A stretch of 64,000 nt of DNA from an uncultured Pelagibacteraceae bacterium (GCA_902524955.1 CABZEY010000001.1:1-64000); one strand, 5' to 3'. Positions 1 through 10,417 are shown, numbered from the stretch's first letter. The notes: generated by a model not told the origin, from the letters alone. A program made the numbers and translations.

Positions 1-312
1 AAAGAAATCGGTTATACCAAAAAAATTGAGCAATTAATTATACACCAGGCTAAACTTGCTAAAAAAGCTGGTTGTTATGCAGTTATATGTGGTGGTAAGG
101 AGTCATTGAAAATTAATAAATTATTGAAAATTAAAACAATAACACCTGGCATAAGATTGCCTGGTGATAATACAAATGACCAGAAAAGAATAACAAGTCC
201 TAAAGATGCATTGATAAATCATAAAGCTTATGGAATAGTTATTGGCCGTAGTATAAATTCAGGAAATATAAAAAATAACTTTAAAAAACTTTTTCAAAAT
301 TTAGAGTCATGA
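1..312 (+). CDS. pyrF: Orotidine 5'-phosphate decarboxylase, C-terminal part (5' truncated by window edge)
   Basis: Frame open from window start; ...TPGIRLPGDNTNDQKRITSPKDAL...GIVIGRSI matches the PyrF C-terminal phosphate-binding region. Confidence 0.85.
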   Translation, partial: KEIGYTKKIEQLIIHQAKLAKKAGCYAVICGGKESLKINKLLKIKTITPGIRLPGDNTNDQKRITSPKDALINHKAYGIVIGRSINSGNIKNNFKKLFQNLES

Positions 313-926
313 AATTTCCAACAGTCAAAGTCTGTGGAAATACTGATCCAGAAATTATTAAATTATGTATTGAACTTGGCGCGAGTCTTATTGGTTTTAT
401 TATAAATTATCCAAAAAGTCCGAGGTCAATCTCCGTTGATAAATTAAAAAAATTAACAAGCAATATACCTAAAAATGTTAAAAAAGTTGCTGTAATGGTC
501 AACCCAACTATAAACGATGTAAAAGAAGTTTCTAGTTACTGTGACATCATTCAATTACACGGTGACGAAGATAATAAATTTATTGATATAATAAAAAAAT
601 TAACAAACCTCGAGGTGATAAAGGTAATTAAGATAATTAAAAAAAATGATCTAGAAACTATGCAAAACTATCCGTCTGCTAATGAAATTTTACTCGATAC
701 ACCTGCTATGGGTCAATCCGGTGAAGCTTTTAATTTTGATCTTCTAAAAGATATCGAACACAATAAATATTTTCTTGCAGGAAAAATTGATATTAATAAT
801 GTCAAAACCGCTTTAGAATATACTGATAAAATTGATGTAAATTCTGGTCTCGAAACTGAAAAGGGTATAAAAGATCCAAAAAAAATTAAAGATTTTTTCA
901 CTAAGGTAAGAAGTAATGAAAATTAA
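309..926 (+). CDS. trpF: Phosphoribosylanthranilate isomerase
   Basis: KVCG N-terminus, QLHGDE, LLDT...GEAFNF, DVNSGLETEKGIKDPKKI; followed by trpB/trpA. Confidence 0.9.
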   Translation: MKFPTVKVCGNTDPEIIKLCIELGASLIGFIINYPKSPRSISVDKLKKLTSNIPKNVKKVAVMVNPTINDVKEVSSYCDIIQLHGDEDNKFIDIIKKLTNLEVIKVIKIIKKNDLETMQNYPSANEILLDTPAMGQSGEAFNFDLLKDIEHNKYFLAGKIDINNVKTALEYTDKIDVNSGLETEKGIKDPKKIKDFFTKVRSNEN

Positions 927-2127
927 AAAGGGTATTCCAATTTATGACCAGCATGACAAAAATGGTTTTTACGGTGGAAAATTTGGCGGGAATTTTGTTG
1001 CTGAAGGCACATTAAAGCCAATTCAAGACCTAACCAAACTATTTGCTAAATTACGTAAAGATAAAAAATTTTTAGCGAAAAAAGAACAATTATTTAAGAG
1101 TTATCTTGGTGGCGAAACACCCTTCTTTAAATTGAAAAATTTAACCAAATATTTAGGCGGTGCTCAAATTTGGTGCAAGGACGTCTCATCACTTAAGGGG
1201 TCAGCTCATAAGGGATACCATGCAACAATTAATGCATTAATCTGTAAAATGTCCGGTCGAAAGTATTTGTGTGGCGATACTGGAGCCGGGATGTTTGGAA
1301 AAAATCTTGCTATGGCTGGTAAACACCTTGGTTTAAAAGTTAAAATTTTTATGGGTACAAAAGACATTGCGCGTCAGTCTGTAAATGTAAAATTTATGCG
1401 TGATGCCGGGGCTGAAATTGTTCCTGTAGACTCTGGTTCAAAAACATTAGTTGATGCCGTATCTGAATGTATGAGATATTATGTTTCAAATTGTGAGACT
1501 ACACATTTAGCAGTAGGTAGTGCAATTGGTGCGAATATTTTTTCAAAAATATGTGTTTATAGTACTTCGCAAATTTCCATAGAATTAAAGAAGCAACTGA
1601 TCCAACAGTTTGGAAAAATTCCAAAACTAAAATTAATTAACGTTATCGGTGGTGGATCTTCAGCACTTGGTTTCTGGAATGAATTTATTGATTACGACAA
1701 AAAACATGTTGAACTTATCGGTGTTGAAGCAAAATATGCTGCTCCATTAGCCACTAATGCTAAATTATCGATCCTACATGGAGCTGCTCAATACTGTCTG
1801 ACTAACAAGGATGGTCAAATTTCACCTACTCATAGTTTGTCAGCGGGTCTCGATTACCCAGGCTCGAGTCCCATGCATGGATTTTTAAAAGACGCCAAGC
1901 GTGCAAGATTTACCTTTGCCTCTGATAAAGAAGCACTACAAGCGTTTAAGCTAGTCACTAAACTAGAAGCTATTAGACCTAGCTTAGAACCATGTCATGC
2001 ATTTGCAGAATGTATAAAAATAGCGCCCAAATTAAAAAAGGATCAAATTATTATTGTGAATAATTGTGGTGAAGCATCAAAAGATAAAAAAATTTTTTTG
2101 AAAGAACTAGGATATTACCCATCATGA
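916..2127 (+). CDS. trpB: Tryptophan synthase beta chain-like protein (divergent active-site motifs)
   Basis: Position between trpF and trpA; DIARQSVNVKFMRDAGAEIVPVDSGSKTLVDAV, GGGSSALG and THSLSAGLDYPG are TrpB-like; KREDLNHTGAHK, AETGAGQ, GPHPYP and SGRGDKD are not conserved. Confidence 0.8.
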   Translation: MKIKKGIPIYDQHDKNGFYGGKFGGNFVAEGTLKPIQDLTKLFAKLRKDKKFLAKKEQLFKSYLGGETPFFKLKNLTKYLGGAQIWCKDVSSLKGSAHKGYHATINALICKMSGRKYLCGDTGAGMFGKNLAMAGKHLGLKVKIFMGTKDIARQSVNVKFMRDAGAEIVPVDSGSKTLVDAVSECMRYYVSNCETTHLAVGSAIGANIFSKICVYSTSQISIELKKQLIQQFGKIPKLKLINVIGGGSSALGFWNEFIDYDKKHVELIGVEAKYAAPLATNAKLSILHGAAQYCLTNKDGQISPTHSLSAGLDYPGSSPMHGFLKDAKRARFTFASDKEALQAFKLVTKLEAIRPSLEPCHAFAECIKIAPKLKKDQIIIVNNCGEASKDKKIFLKELGYYPS

Positions 2128-2924
2128 ATAATTTAATTAATAAAACTTTTTTAAAACTCAAACGAGAAAATAGACCCGCTTTAGTTACATATACCGTTGC
2201 TGGCGATCCAAATAAAAATCAGTCATTAACTTTGTTAAAAAAAATTTCAAAACATGTAGATATCGTTGAATGGGGCTTTCCACATAATTGCCCAACCGCA
2301 GATGGGAAAGAAATTCAAAATAGCTCTTATAGAGCACTTGAAAATGGAATAAAACTAAATGATATTTTTAATTTAGTAAAAAAATATAAAAAAGATAAAA
2401 ATGCAAAACCTTTAATTCTCATGGGCTATTATCAAATGGTTTTTAATTATGGTGAAGAAAAATTTGTTAATAAATGCAAACAGGTCGGAGTTGATGGATT
2501 AATTATAGTTGATTTAATTTGGCCCTATAATAAAAAATTTGCAAGTTTATGTAAAAAAAAATCAGTTTGTTTTGTTCAATTAATAGCCCCAACAACAACC
2601 AATCAGAGAATGATGAGAATAATTAAAGATTCTCATGATATGATTTACTATATCAGCATGTTAAGTACCACTGGTGGTAAATTAAAAGTAACACCAAAAA
2701 CTATATTAAAAAATTTTAATAAAATTAAAAAAATTAATAAAAACAAAAATATTGTTGTTGGATTTGGTATCACCGATAAAACAATTTCATCATTAAAAAA
2801 AGCTGATGGATTGGTGGTTGGTAGTGCCTTGGTCAAAACGATCACAGATTCGCTTAATCAAAGAAGAGACCCATTAATAGCAGCTGAGAAAATAGTTAAA
2901 AAATTAAAATCTAAAATAATCTAA
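2124..2924 (+). CDS. trpA: Tryptophan synthase alpha chain (atypical)
   Basis: TrpA TIM-barrel pattern VEWGFP...ADGKEIQ, LMGYYQMVFNYG, GFGI; overlaps end of trpB. Confidence 0.82.
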   Translation: MNNLINKTFLKLKRENRPALVTYTVAGDPNKNQSLTLLKKISKHVDIVEWGFPHNCPTADGKEIQNSSYRALENGIKLNDIFNLVKKYKKDKNAKPLILMGYYQMVFNYGEEKFVNKCKQVGVDGLIIVDLIWPYNKKFASLCKKKSVCFVQLIAPTTTNQRMMRIIKDSHDMIYYISMLSTTGGKLKVTPKTILKNFNKIKKINKNKNIVVGFGITDKTISSLKKADGLVVGSALVKTITDSLNQRRDPLIAAEKIVKKLKSKII

Positions 2925-2993
2925 GGAAATCAACGTAATTTGCTGTTCACATTATAGCCAAATTTGTGCAGTTTATGTTAATAAAATACTCAT

Positions 2994-3935
2994 ATGCCAA
3001 ATTGGTTAGAAAAAATTTTATCAAAAGCTAAGCAAGCTAAAGCCAAAATTAGTGATGCTTTCAAAAAAATACCTCTGCAAAATGCTGAGCTTTGGAAATC
3101 TTGTCCAGAGTGTAAGAAAATGTTTTTGGGTAAACAGTTAAAAGAAAATCTTTATGTTTGTACTCAATGTGATTATCATTTTAGAATTGGAGCCAATGAA
3201 AGGTTTAACATTTTTTTTGATAATGATCAGTTTGAGATAATTCAAACAAAAAGACTTGCCGAAGATCCTAATCGCTTTGAAACAGAGTTAAAAAAATATA
3301 AAGACCAACTTAAGTCTGCCAAAAGAAAAACCGGTCAAACAGCTTCCCTAGTGTCCGCATACGGAAAAGTTAATAATCTAGATATAGTTTGCTCTTCATT
3401 TGATTTTAATTTTAATGGTGGAACACTCAGTTTACAATCTGGCCAAAATTTTTATGAAGCTTGTGAATTTGCAATTAAAAATCAAGCTTCTGCATTAGCT
3501 GTTTTTATAACAACCGGAGGTGCTGCGCTTCAAGAAAATCTATTTGCATTGTACCAAATGCCTAAAACTATTCTTGGTGTTCAAATGTTAAAAGAAAAAA
3601 AAATTCCTTACTTTGTGATTGCGAATGTTAATATTGGTGGCGTGAGTGCAAGCTTTGGCTCTCTTGGTGATTTTCATCTTATGGAACCAGGTAAAAAAAC
3701 AATCTGGGGCTTTGCTGGAAAACGTGTAGTTCAGGGTACTATTTCTGAACCGCTGCCAGAAGATTTTCAATCAGCTTCTCATGTTATTAAAACTGGTACT
3801 ATTGATATGATCTCACATAGAAAAGATCAAAAAAATGTAATTACGAATTTAGTTTCTATTCTTCTCAAAAAACGTCAGTCACAAGAGCATAATATTGAAA
3901 ATAGCGAAGAGAAAGTTCAAGCAGTAAATCAATAA
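2994..3935 (+). CDS. accD: Acetyl-CoA carboxylase carboxyltransferase beta subunit
   Basis: N-terminal zinc ribbon CPECKKMF...CTQCDYHFRI; typical trpA-accD-folC order. Confidence 0.92.
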   Translation: MPNWLEKILSKAKQAKAKISDAFKKIPLQNAELWKSCPECKKMFLGKQLKENLYVCTQCDYHFRIGANERFNIFFDNDQFEIIQTKRLAEDPNRFETELKKYKDQLKSAKRKTGQTASLVSAYGKVNNLDIVCSSFDFNFNGGTLSLQSGQNFYEACEFAIKNQASALAVFITTGGAALQENLFALYQMPKTILGVQMLKEKKIPYFVIANVNIGGVSASFGSLGDFHLMEPGKKTIWGFAGKRVVQGTISEPLPEDFQSASHVIKTGTIDMISHRKDQKNVITNLVSILLKKRQSQEHNIENSEEKVQAVNQ

Positions 3936-3939
3936 TTAG

Positions 3940-5229
3940 GTGGCGCACTCTAAAAAACTTCAGTTTATTTTAAATAAACTTTACGAACTAAATCCTGATA
4001 AAATTCATCTTAAACTTGATAGAGTTCAAAGACTTATAAATGATCTCGGCAATCCTCATAAAAAATTAAAAAATGTTATTACAGTAACAGGAACAAATGG
4101 AAAAGGTGGAATAGCTTTTTATTTAAAAGAAATTTTACAAAGTCATGGGTATACAGTTAGTTTATTTCAATCTCCTTATCTTTATAATTTTTTAACCAGA
4201 TTTTTAATTAATGGAAAACCGCTAGATGAAGAAAAATTTATCAATCTTGTTATTGAAGTTGATAAGGTAAATAATAATCAAGATATTACTTTTTTTGAAT
4301 ATATTACCTGTATTGCTTTTAAAATATTTGCAGAGGCAAACTGTGATTTTAATATTATGGAGACTGGTCTTGGTGGTAAATATGATAGTACCAATGTTGA
4401 TTATCAAGATTTACAGGCGCAAGTTTTAACTCCAATTAGTTTAGATCATAAAGATTTTTTAGGAGATACACTGAAAGAAATTACACACAACAAATGTGGA
4501 ATTATTAAAGATAATACCCATGTGATCATCGCTAAACAAACTAATGAGGTTTTAGGTTACATTGATGAAGAATTAAGAAGAAAAAAAATTAAAAAATATA
4601 TTTTCTCGGAAGATTTTAATGTAAATGAGGAAAATAATAGAATGATTTTTCAAGACGATGAAGGCTTGCTTGATCTTGATATGCCAACAATGAAAGGGTC
4701 GTTTCAAATTCAAAATGCTGCAGTTGCAGTAAAAACCTTAAAATCTTTTGGTTTAAAGCTCAATAATCAAAAAATATCAGAAGGAATTAAAAACACTCAA
4801 ATTGAAGGAAGAATACAACATATTACCAAAGGTAAATTGCTTTCGTTTATTCATGAAGATACAAATACGTTAATTATTGATGGAGGGCATAATGAGCAAG
4901 CAGGAAGATCACTAGCTGAATATTTAGAAAAAATAAAGGGTAAGCGATCTATATACTTAGTATTTTCAATGTTAACCTCAAAAGACCTAAAGGCTTATCT
5001 GTCAAATTTTAGTTCACTCGTCACTGAAATAAAATGTTTTAAACTTAAAGATAATTTTTATGAAACTAGAGATATTATTGATCAAGCAAAAAAATTAGGT
5101 ATTCATGCTAATCCAAATAATTCTGCAACCGAAGCAATAGCACAATTAGCAATTCAAGATCCAAACGCAATTATTGTTGTTTGTGGTTCACTTTATTCTG
5201 CAGGAAAGGTATTAGAGCAAAATATATGA
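3940..5229 (+). CDS. folC: Folylpolyglutamate synthase/dihydrofolate synthase (GTG start)
   Basis: TVTGTNGKGGIAFYL P-loop, SPYLYNFLTRFLING; follows accD. Confidence 0.9.
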   Translation: MAHSKKLQFILNKLYELNPDKIHLKLDRVQRLINDLGNPHKKLKNVITVTGTNGKGGIAFYLKEILQSHGYTVSLFQSPYLYNFLTRFLINGKPLDEEKFINLVIEVDKVNNNQDITFFEYITCIAFKIFAEANCDFNIMETGLGGKYDSTNVDYQDLQAQVLTPISLDHKDFLGDTLKEITHNKCGIIKDNTHVIIAKQTNEVLGYIDEELRRKKIKKYIFSEDFNVNEENNRMIFQDDEGLLDLDMPTMKGSFQIQNAAVAVKTLKSFGLKLNNQKISEGIKNTQIEGRIQHITKGKLLSFIHEDTNTLIIDGGHNEQAGRSLAEYLEKIKGKRSIYLVFSMLTSKDLKAYLSNFSSLVTEIKCFKLKDNFYETRDIIDQAKKLGIHANPNNSATEAIAQLAIQDPNAIIVVCGSLYSAGKVLEQNI

Positions 5230-5774
5230 GAAGATTGTTGTTTGTTATTTTGTTGCTTTTTCCAACTAATTCATTTGCAAATGATAAAGCCTGGGATCTT
5301 TTAAAAAAAGGAAATAAAATTGTATTTATTAGGCATAGCCTTGCACCAGGTGGTGGTGATCCATCTAATTTTGATTTAACGAAATGTTCTTCTCAACGAA
5401 ATCTAAATCAAACCGGAATTAATCAATCCAAAAAAATTGGTGAATTATTTAAAAAACACAAAGTCCCAATAGATAAAGTATTTTCTAGTCAGTGGTGTAG
5501 GTGTAAAGACACTGCATTTCATGCATTTGGAAAATATGAAGAGTTCTTTGCATTAAATTCAACTTTCCAATCAGAGTTTTCAGGAAATGCATCCAAACAA
5601 CGTAAAGCTTTAAAAAAATTCATTAAAAATTGGAATGGAAATGGAAAAAATTTAATATTAGTTACACATTATGTGATTACCCTTGAGCACACTGATTATG
5701 CTCCAAGTTCAGGTGAGCTTGTGATTGTAGACAAAAACTATAAAGTTCTTGCTACAATCCCAACTTTAAATTGA
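5227..5774 (+). CDS. Exported histidine phosphatase family protein
   Basis: IVFIRHSLAPG (RH motif), VTHYV; signal peptide when started at ATG 5227 rather than at ORF-track position 5181. Confidence 0.75.
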
Positions 5775-6101
5775 TTATCCTAGATTAGACTTAACCCAAC
5801 TAGCCAGATCTTCTGGCGTTTTAGCTCCTGTCGTTGTTGCTACCGCCTCTCCAGATTTGAATAAAAAAATTGACGGTACAGATCTGCATGAGTAACGTGT
5901 TGGTGTATTGGGTGACGAATCTATATCTAATTCCCCAATTTTAATTAAATCACCAATTTTCTGCTCAAACTCTGGTAGAGACTTGTGCAACATTTTACAA
6001 GGATTACACCATTCTGTTGCAGAAAAAATTGCTAGGTAAGGTTTATCGCTCTTTAATACTTCATTCTCAAAATTTTCATCTGTTAATTTATCTATAGCCA
6101 T
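5775..6101 (-). CDS. Thioredoxin-like protein
   Basis: ATEWCNPCKMLHKSLPEFE active site, cis-Pro region RSVPSIFLFKSGE. Confidence 0.9.
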   Translation of the reverse strand: MAIDKLTDENFENEVLKSDKPYLAIFSATEWCNPCKMLHKSLPEFEQKIGDLIKIGELDIDSSPNTPTRYSCRSVPSIFLFKSGEAVATTTGAKTPEDLASWVKSNLG

Positions 6102-6155
6102 TAGAATCTCCTTTTGTTGATAATTTTAACTTAAGCATTGATTTAAATTAGTCAA

Positions 6156-7577
6156 CTAAGCGTCTTGGTATTTTTTCTCTATTTCTTCAAGATAGTTGTT
6201 GATATCATTTGTAATACTTAATCGCTCTTCATCACCTGCTTCTTCATATTTGGCTCTTAAAGTATCAAGTTCATTATAAGCTTTTGGTATCGTGTTCCAT
6301 TTTTCGTCGTTAGTACTCAAAATTCTTTTTGCTATTCCACGATGAATCTCATTGTAAAGATCTTTTGGCATTAAATCCGGTGCCTCTTCATACATCAGTC
6401 TTTTAGCAAAATAATTATATCGTTCATCTCTCATCTTATCTGCAATAACTAGGCGGTCTTTCCACTCGGATTTTTGAAATTCTTTTAAAGCCATTTTAGT
6501 TTTATCATCAGGAAAACCACCTGAATAAATTGACTCCTCCGCTTGAATATCAAGTTGTGAATCTAAGTCTTGTTTTTCTTGAGCTTCTTCTTGAAGGATA
6601 GCTGATACTTTTTTACCAAATTCATCATTATTTTTGATTTTATCGGCTCTTTCATTTAACTTTTTTACACCTAATTGCTTGTAGATATCAAAATTAGTCG
6701 CATAATTTGGATTCATGATAATTGGATGTTTGTTATCTTTTACACTTCTCATAATTTTAGGACTTTTTTTCATAGCTTCTTTTAGTGACGACATATCCAT
6801 CATAAAATAATCTTCAGGATCATTTTTTAAATCAAAACATTGAGGCCAATTATAAACTGGATGATTACAAACAAATGAAACAACAAACGGTCTTGCTTTT
6901 CCATAAAAGTATTCATTTATACAAAATAATTTTTCTTTTTGAACAATATTACCTACATCTTGTTTACTCATGGTCATCAAACTTGCCTTCCAAACACTTG
7001 GTGCTTTGTCAGCAATAATTTTTGCCATCCCTAATGTTGCTAAAACATCACCCATTGCATCATGGGCATTATCATGTGAAATTCCATTCATCGTTGCAAT
7101 CTGATCTAATTTAAAAACAGCATTTCCTTTTTCTGAAATAGGTGTCTTTAAACATTCTGGATAATAAAGATGAGCTGACCTTACTAAACCTAAAATATCT
7201 CCTCTTTTATTTCCATTTGTATTTGTTAAATAAATATCAGTTAAAGACTTAAAAAAAGTTTTTCTTAAGAATTCCTCATCAAAAGAAAGTGAATTATATC
7301 CAATAAACATTGCAGGAGACCATTTTTCAAAAGTCTCTTTCATCATCTGCACCATACCAAAATGAGAAAGGTTTGTTTTTTTTAACATATCAGGCGTAGT
7401 TTTATTTACTAGCAATGCACCTGGTTCTGGTACAGTTCCTGGTTTTAAAGAGCACCTTGTCTCGAAACGATCTAATATATCAAAGGTGTCATTTACGAGT
7501 ACGGCACCCACTTGAATGATCTGATCCCAAGTAGAAGACCTTCCAGTGGTCTCAAAATCATAAAATACATAATTCAT
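6156..7577 (-). CDS. sbcB: Exodeoxyribonuclease I
   Basis: DEDD exonuclease: FYDFETTGRSSTWDQIIQ...GYNSLSFDEEFLRKTFF...HDAMGDV; SbcB-like extended C-terminus. Confidence 0.9.
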   Translation of the reverse strand: MNYVFYDFETTGRSSTWDQIIQVGAVLVNDTFDILDRFETRCSLKPGTVPEPGALLVNKTTPDMLKKTNLSHFGMVQMMKETFEKWSPAMFIGYNSLSFDEEFLRKTFFKSLTDIYLTNTNGNKRGDILGLVRSAHLYYPECLKTPISEKGNAVFKLDQIATMNGISHDNAHDAMGDVLATLGMAKIIADKAPSVWKASLMTMSKQDVGNIVQKEKLFCINEYFYGKARPFVVSFVCNHPVYNWPQCFDLKNDPEDYFMMDMSSLKEAMKKSPKIMRSVKDNKHPIIMNPNYATNFDIYKQLGVKKLNERADKIKNNDEFGKKVSAILQEEAQEKQDLDSQLDIQAEESIYSGGFPDDKTKMALKEFQKSEWKDRLVIADKMRDERYNYFAKRLMYEEAPDLMPKDLYNEIHRGIAKRILSTNDEKWNTIPKAYNELDTLRAKYEEAGDEERLSITNDINNYLEEIEKKYQDA

Positions 7578-8482
7578 TATTTTTTAATCTCCTCAACTTT
7601 TGTTCCCTCTATATCCTGAATTTTTTCTGCTCTACTTTGAATTTTATCCGTTGAAACTTTGATATTTCTAAATTGTTCAGTAACTAAATTAAATTTTTTT
7701 TCAATGTCTGCCGTTCTTTCTGATAATCTTCCAATATCTTTACCAATTAACCCTATCTCTTTGATTATTATTTGAGCTTTTTTGTTCATTTCAGAGTCTT
7801 TTAAAAATACACGCAGAGTATTTAATAATCCCCACAAATAAGATGGTGATACAATTAAAACATTTTTCTCCCGAGCTTTACCCATCAAATCATTTTCACT
7901 GTTTTGTACAGATCGATACACATTTTCAGACCTCACAAACATAATGGCGTGGGGTGCCGTTTCTCCAGCAATAATATAATCTGATGATATTTTTTTAACA
8001 TTTTTCATTACATCATCCTCAAAGAGTTTTTTATATTTTTTTATATCTTCCTCAGACTCTGATAATTGAAGGGATTTAAAGTTATCAAGAACAAACTTAC
8101 TATCGACTCCAATTCTTGAATTTATATCTCCAAAATCTATTAGGCAGTCTACTCTTTTTCCATTACTTAATGTTTCTTGAAATTTTAAATAATTGGAGGG
8201 CAATCGATCTCTTAACAGCTTCTCAAGTTCTACCTCAGAAAATGCTCCTCTTTCTTGTTTATCATCAAGCATATTTTGAAAGCTCTTAAAAGTTGTATCA
8301 ATAGATGATTGCATGTTTCCCATGTTCTTTGCAGCTTCCTCTAAAACTGTAAAACGTCGAGATAGTTCGCTTAATTGAGTACTTAATACAGAAGGATCTC
8401 CACTATCTTTTTTTTTTGACAACAAATAAAATGCGAAACCAAAAATAAATCCACACGTAATATAAATAACAATTTCCATCAT
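7577..8482 (-). CDS. rmuC: DNA recombination protein RmuC-like
   Basis: N-terminal TM plus coiled coil, RVDCLIDFG...IGVDSKF...SPSYLWGLLNTLR. Confidence 0.85.
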   Translation of the reverse strand: MMEIVIYITCGFIFGFAFYLLSKKKDSGDPSVLSTQLSELSRRFTVLEEAAKNMGNMQSSIDTTFKSFQNMLDDKQERGAFSEVELEKLLRDRLPSNYLKFQETLSNGKRVDCLIDFGDINSRIGVDSKFVLDNFKSLQLSESEEDIKKYKKLFEDDVMKNVKKISSDYIIAGETAPHAIMFVRSENVYRSVQNSENDLMGKAREKNVLIVSPSYLWGLLNTLRVFLKDSEMNKKAQIIIKEIGLIGKDIGRLSERTADIEKKFNLVTEQFRNIKVSTDKIQSRAEKIQDIEGTKVEEIKK

Positions 8483-8614
8483 AAATTATTCAACACATGT
8501 AAGGAGATTTCTATAATAATTTATTAATTAGCTTCCCAATACAATGTTAACTAACAATTATCTAATTAATTTGATTCTATCGAGGATCCAATATTTAAAA
8601 TAAAAATTTAGCAA

Positions 8615-9154
8615 CTAAATACTAAGAGCGATTCTTACTATAGTTGTAATGATATCGTCTTTATCTCTTTTAGGTAATGATCTCCAAATTCTTGAAATAA
8701 AATTTGATCTTTTTTTTGAATTAGTTGACAGCTCTTCATCTGGAAAAGTAATATTTTCTGGTACATTTATTGCAATAACTTTTTTCTTTTCAATAACATC
8801 TGAACAATTGATTACCTGAACGTTTGTCACAAGTTTTTCAAAGTTATTTCTTAAATAAGTTTGTACTGCAGTTTTTCTAGCTTGAAAACATGCTTCATCT
8901 TCAGAAATATTTGTCCCATAAATATACTCGCCAGTTAAGGTTTTCCATGCATCTGTTTTTATCTTGAATTTGGATATGCATTTTCGTTGTCTATTTTTTA
9001 AATCTTCAGAATATTCTTTTATAATCTTAGTTTTTTTAATTTTCACATTAGTAGAAAGAGTAATTTCATCCTTTAAAATACAAGCTTGCTTTGCATTTAA
9101 TTGGCTGACTAGCAAAATCGAAATTATTGAGAATAAAACAAATATTTTTTTCAT
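8615..9154 (-). CDS. Exported hypothetical protein
   Basis: ORF with N-terminal signal peptide (MKKIFVLFSIISILLVSQLNA). Confidence 0.6.
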   Translation of the reverse strand: MKKIFVLFSIISILLVSQLNAKQACILKDEITLSTNVKIKKTKIIKEYSEDLKNRQRKCISKFKIKTDAWKTLTGEYIYGTNISEDEACFQARKTAVQTYLRNNFEKLVTNVQVINCSDVIEKKKVIAINVPENITFPDEELSTNSKKRSNFISRIWRSLPKRDKDDIITTIVRIALSI

Positions 9155-9167
9155 TTAATTATAAAGT

Positions 9168-10373
9168 TTAAAAATCCTTTTTCATCCCAGAAGGTCCACC
9201 TTTAACAACTTTATTATAAGTACTATTTAAGGACATTATTAATAACTTGACTATACCTGTTGCTCTTTGATTGTAAGTGCCTGATGACTTGTATAATTCT
9301 ATTGTTGAAAACCATTTTTGCTTATACCACTGTGATGTCTTATTCCAAATTTTATCACTATCGAGCCGATGTTTTCTCACCAATTTCTTTTCTATTGCTT
9401 TAATTTGACTTCTTGCAGTACTAAATTGACTTCTGTTGACATATTGCAACACATAACCTTTTCTAGCTTCGTAAAATCCTTTAATCACCATGTAATTTTG
9501 ATAACTTGATTCTAATATTCCCTCCGGTGATGATAAATAAGCTGCTCTTTTTTTTGCTGCTTCTTGTCTTTTTCTTTCTTGCTCTTCATACTTCTCCCGT
9601 CGAACTCTCTCCGCATCTTCTCTAGCTTTAATTTCAGCTTCTCTTTTTTTTTGTGCTGCTAATCTTTCTTGCTCTTTTTTCTTTTTTAACTCTGCAACCT
9701 TAACGAAATAAGCATCTTTTAATTGAGCGTATGATTTATTTTCTTTGAGATCTCTAAATCCAACTAAAAGCGTTTCAGCTATAAGTTGGTTACACTGGGG
9801 ATTCATATAATTATAACAATTAGAATATTGGCCTATAGAGTGAAATAGAATTTTATATTTATAACGACTTGATTGACTAAAATATATTGTCATTTGTATA
9901 TCTTTACGGTTTGCTCGACTCAAATAAATTCTAGAGCTACGCTCTTTAAAAACCCAATTATAAGTCATTGACTTACAAGTTGTCATATTTGTTGCGGTAA
10001 CGGTTCCATTGGGTTTAAACACATACTCTACAAAATAATTCTTATCAGGTCTTTGTGAGAGAAAACTAAAATGTGAAAACATTATTTTTTGTGGAACTTG
10101 AAATTTTTCTGGTCCAACAGCACTTACATACTTATCTGTCTTTCCAAAAAATATAAAATTTTTACCCTGTCTACACGTTGTGTCGGTTTTGCTGGTTGTT
10201 TTGTTCTTAACATTTACATCTTTAGATTTAGATGAATTTTTGTTTAATTTATTTATTTTATCCTTAGTGTTTTTTAATTGTTTTTTAAATTTTTCGTGTG
10301 TTACAGCATTTGCATCAAATAATAATAGATTGGAAAAAAGACTAAATAATGCGAAGATTTTTAAAACTTTCAT
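9168..10373 (-). CDS. Exported hypothetical protein with central charged coiled-coil segment
   Basis: Signal peptide; KKKEQERLAAQKKREAEIKAREDAERVRREKYEEQERKRQEAAKKR. Confidence 0.6.
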   Translation of the reverse strand: MKVLKIFALFSLFSNLLLFDANAVTHEKFKKQLKNTKDKINKLNKNSSKSKDVNVKNKTTSKTDTTCRQGKNFIFFGKTDKYVSAVGPEKFQVPQKIMFSHFSFLSQRPDKNYFVEYVFKPNGTVTATNMTTCKSMTYNWVFKERSSRIYLSRANRKDIQMTIYFSQSSRYKYKILFHSIGQYSNCYNYMNPQCNQLIAETLLVGFRDLKENKSYAQLKDAYFVKVAELKKKKEQERLAAQKKREAEIKAREDAERVRREKYEEQERKRQEAAKKRAAYLSSPEGILESSYQNYMVIKGFYEARKGYVLQYVNRSQFSTARSQIKAIEKKLVRKHRLDSDKIWNKTSQWYKQKWFSTIELYKSSGTYNQRATGIVKLLIMSLNSTYNKVVKGGPSGMKKDF

Positions 10374-10417
10374 ATCCTATTTAAGCATATGAATTATTCA
10401 AATGAAACAGGATTTAG

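Noticed and set aside
713-901. Antisense ORFs listed inside conserved genes (for example 713-901, 3588-3770, 10980-11294, 42519-42830, 53714-53977)
   Set aside because: They lie opposite strongly recognised coding sequences and show no domain features; frame openness is expected in AT-rich coding DNA.
9600-9690. Charged repetitive segment in the 401-aa exported protein as possible repeat/mobile element
   Set aside because: It encodes an ordinary Lys/Glu/Arg-rich coiled coil within one open frame; no nucleotide-level repeat unit seen.
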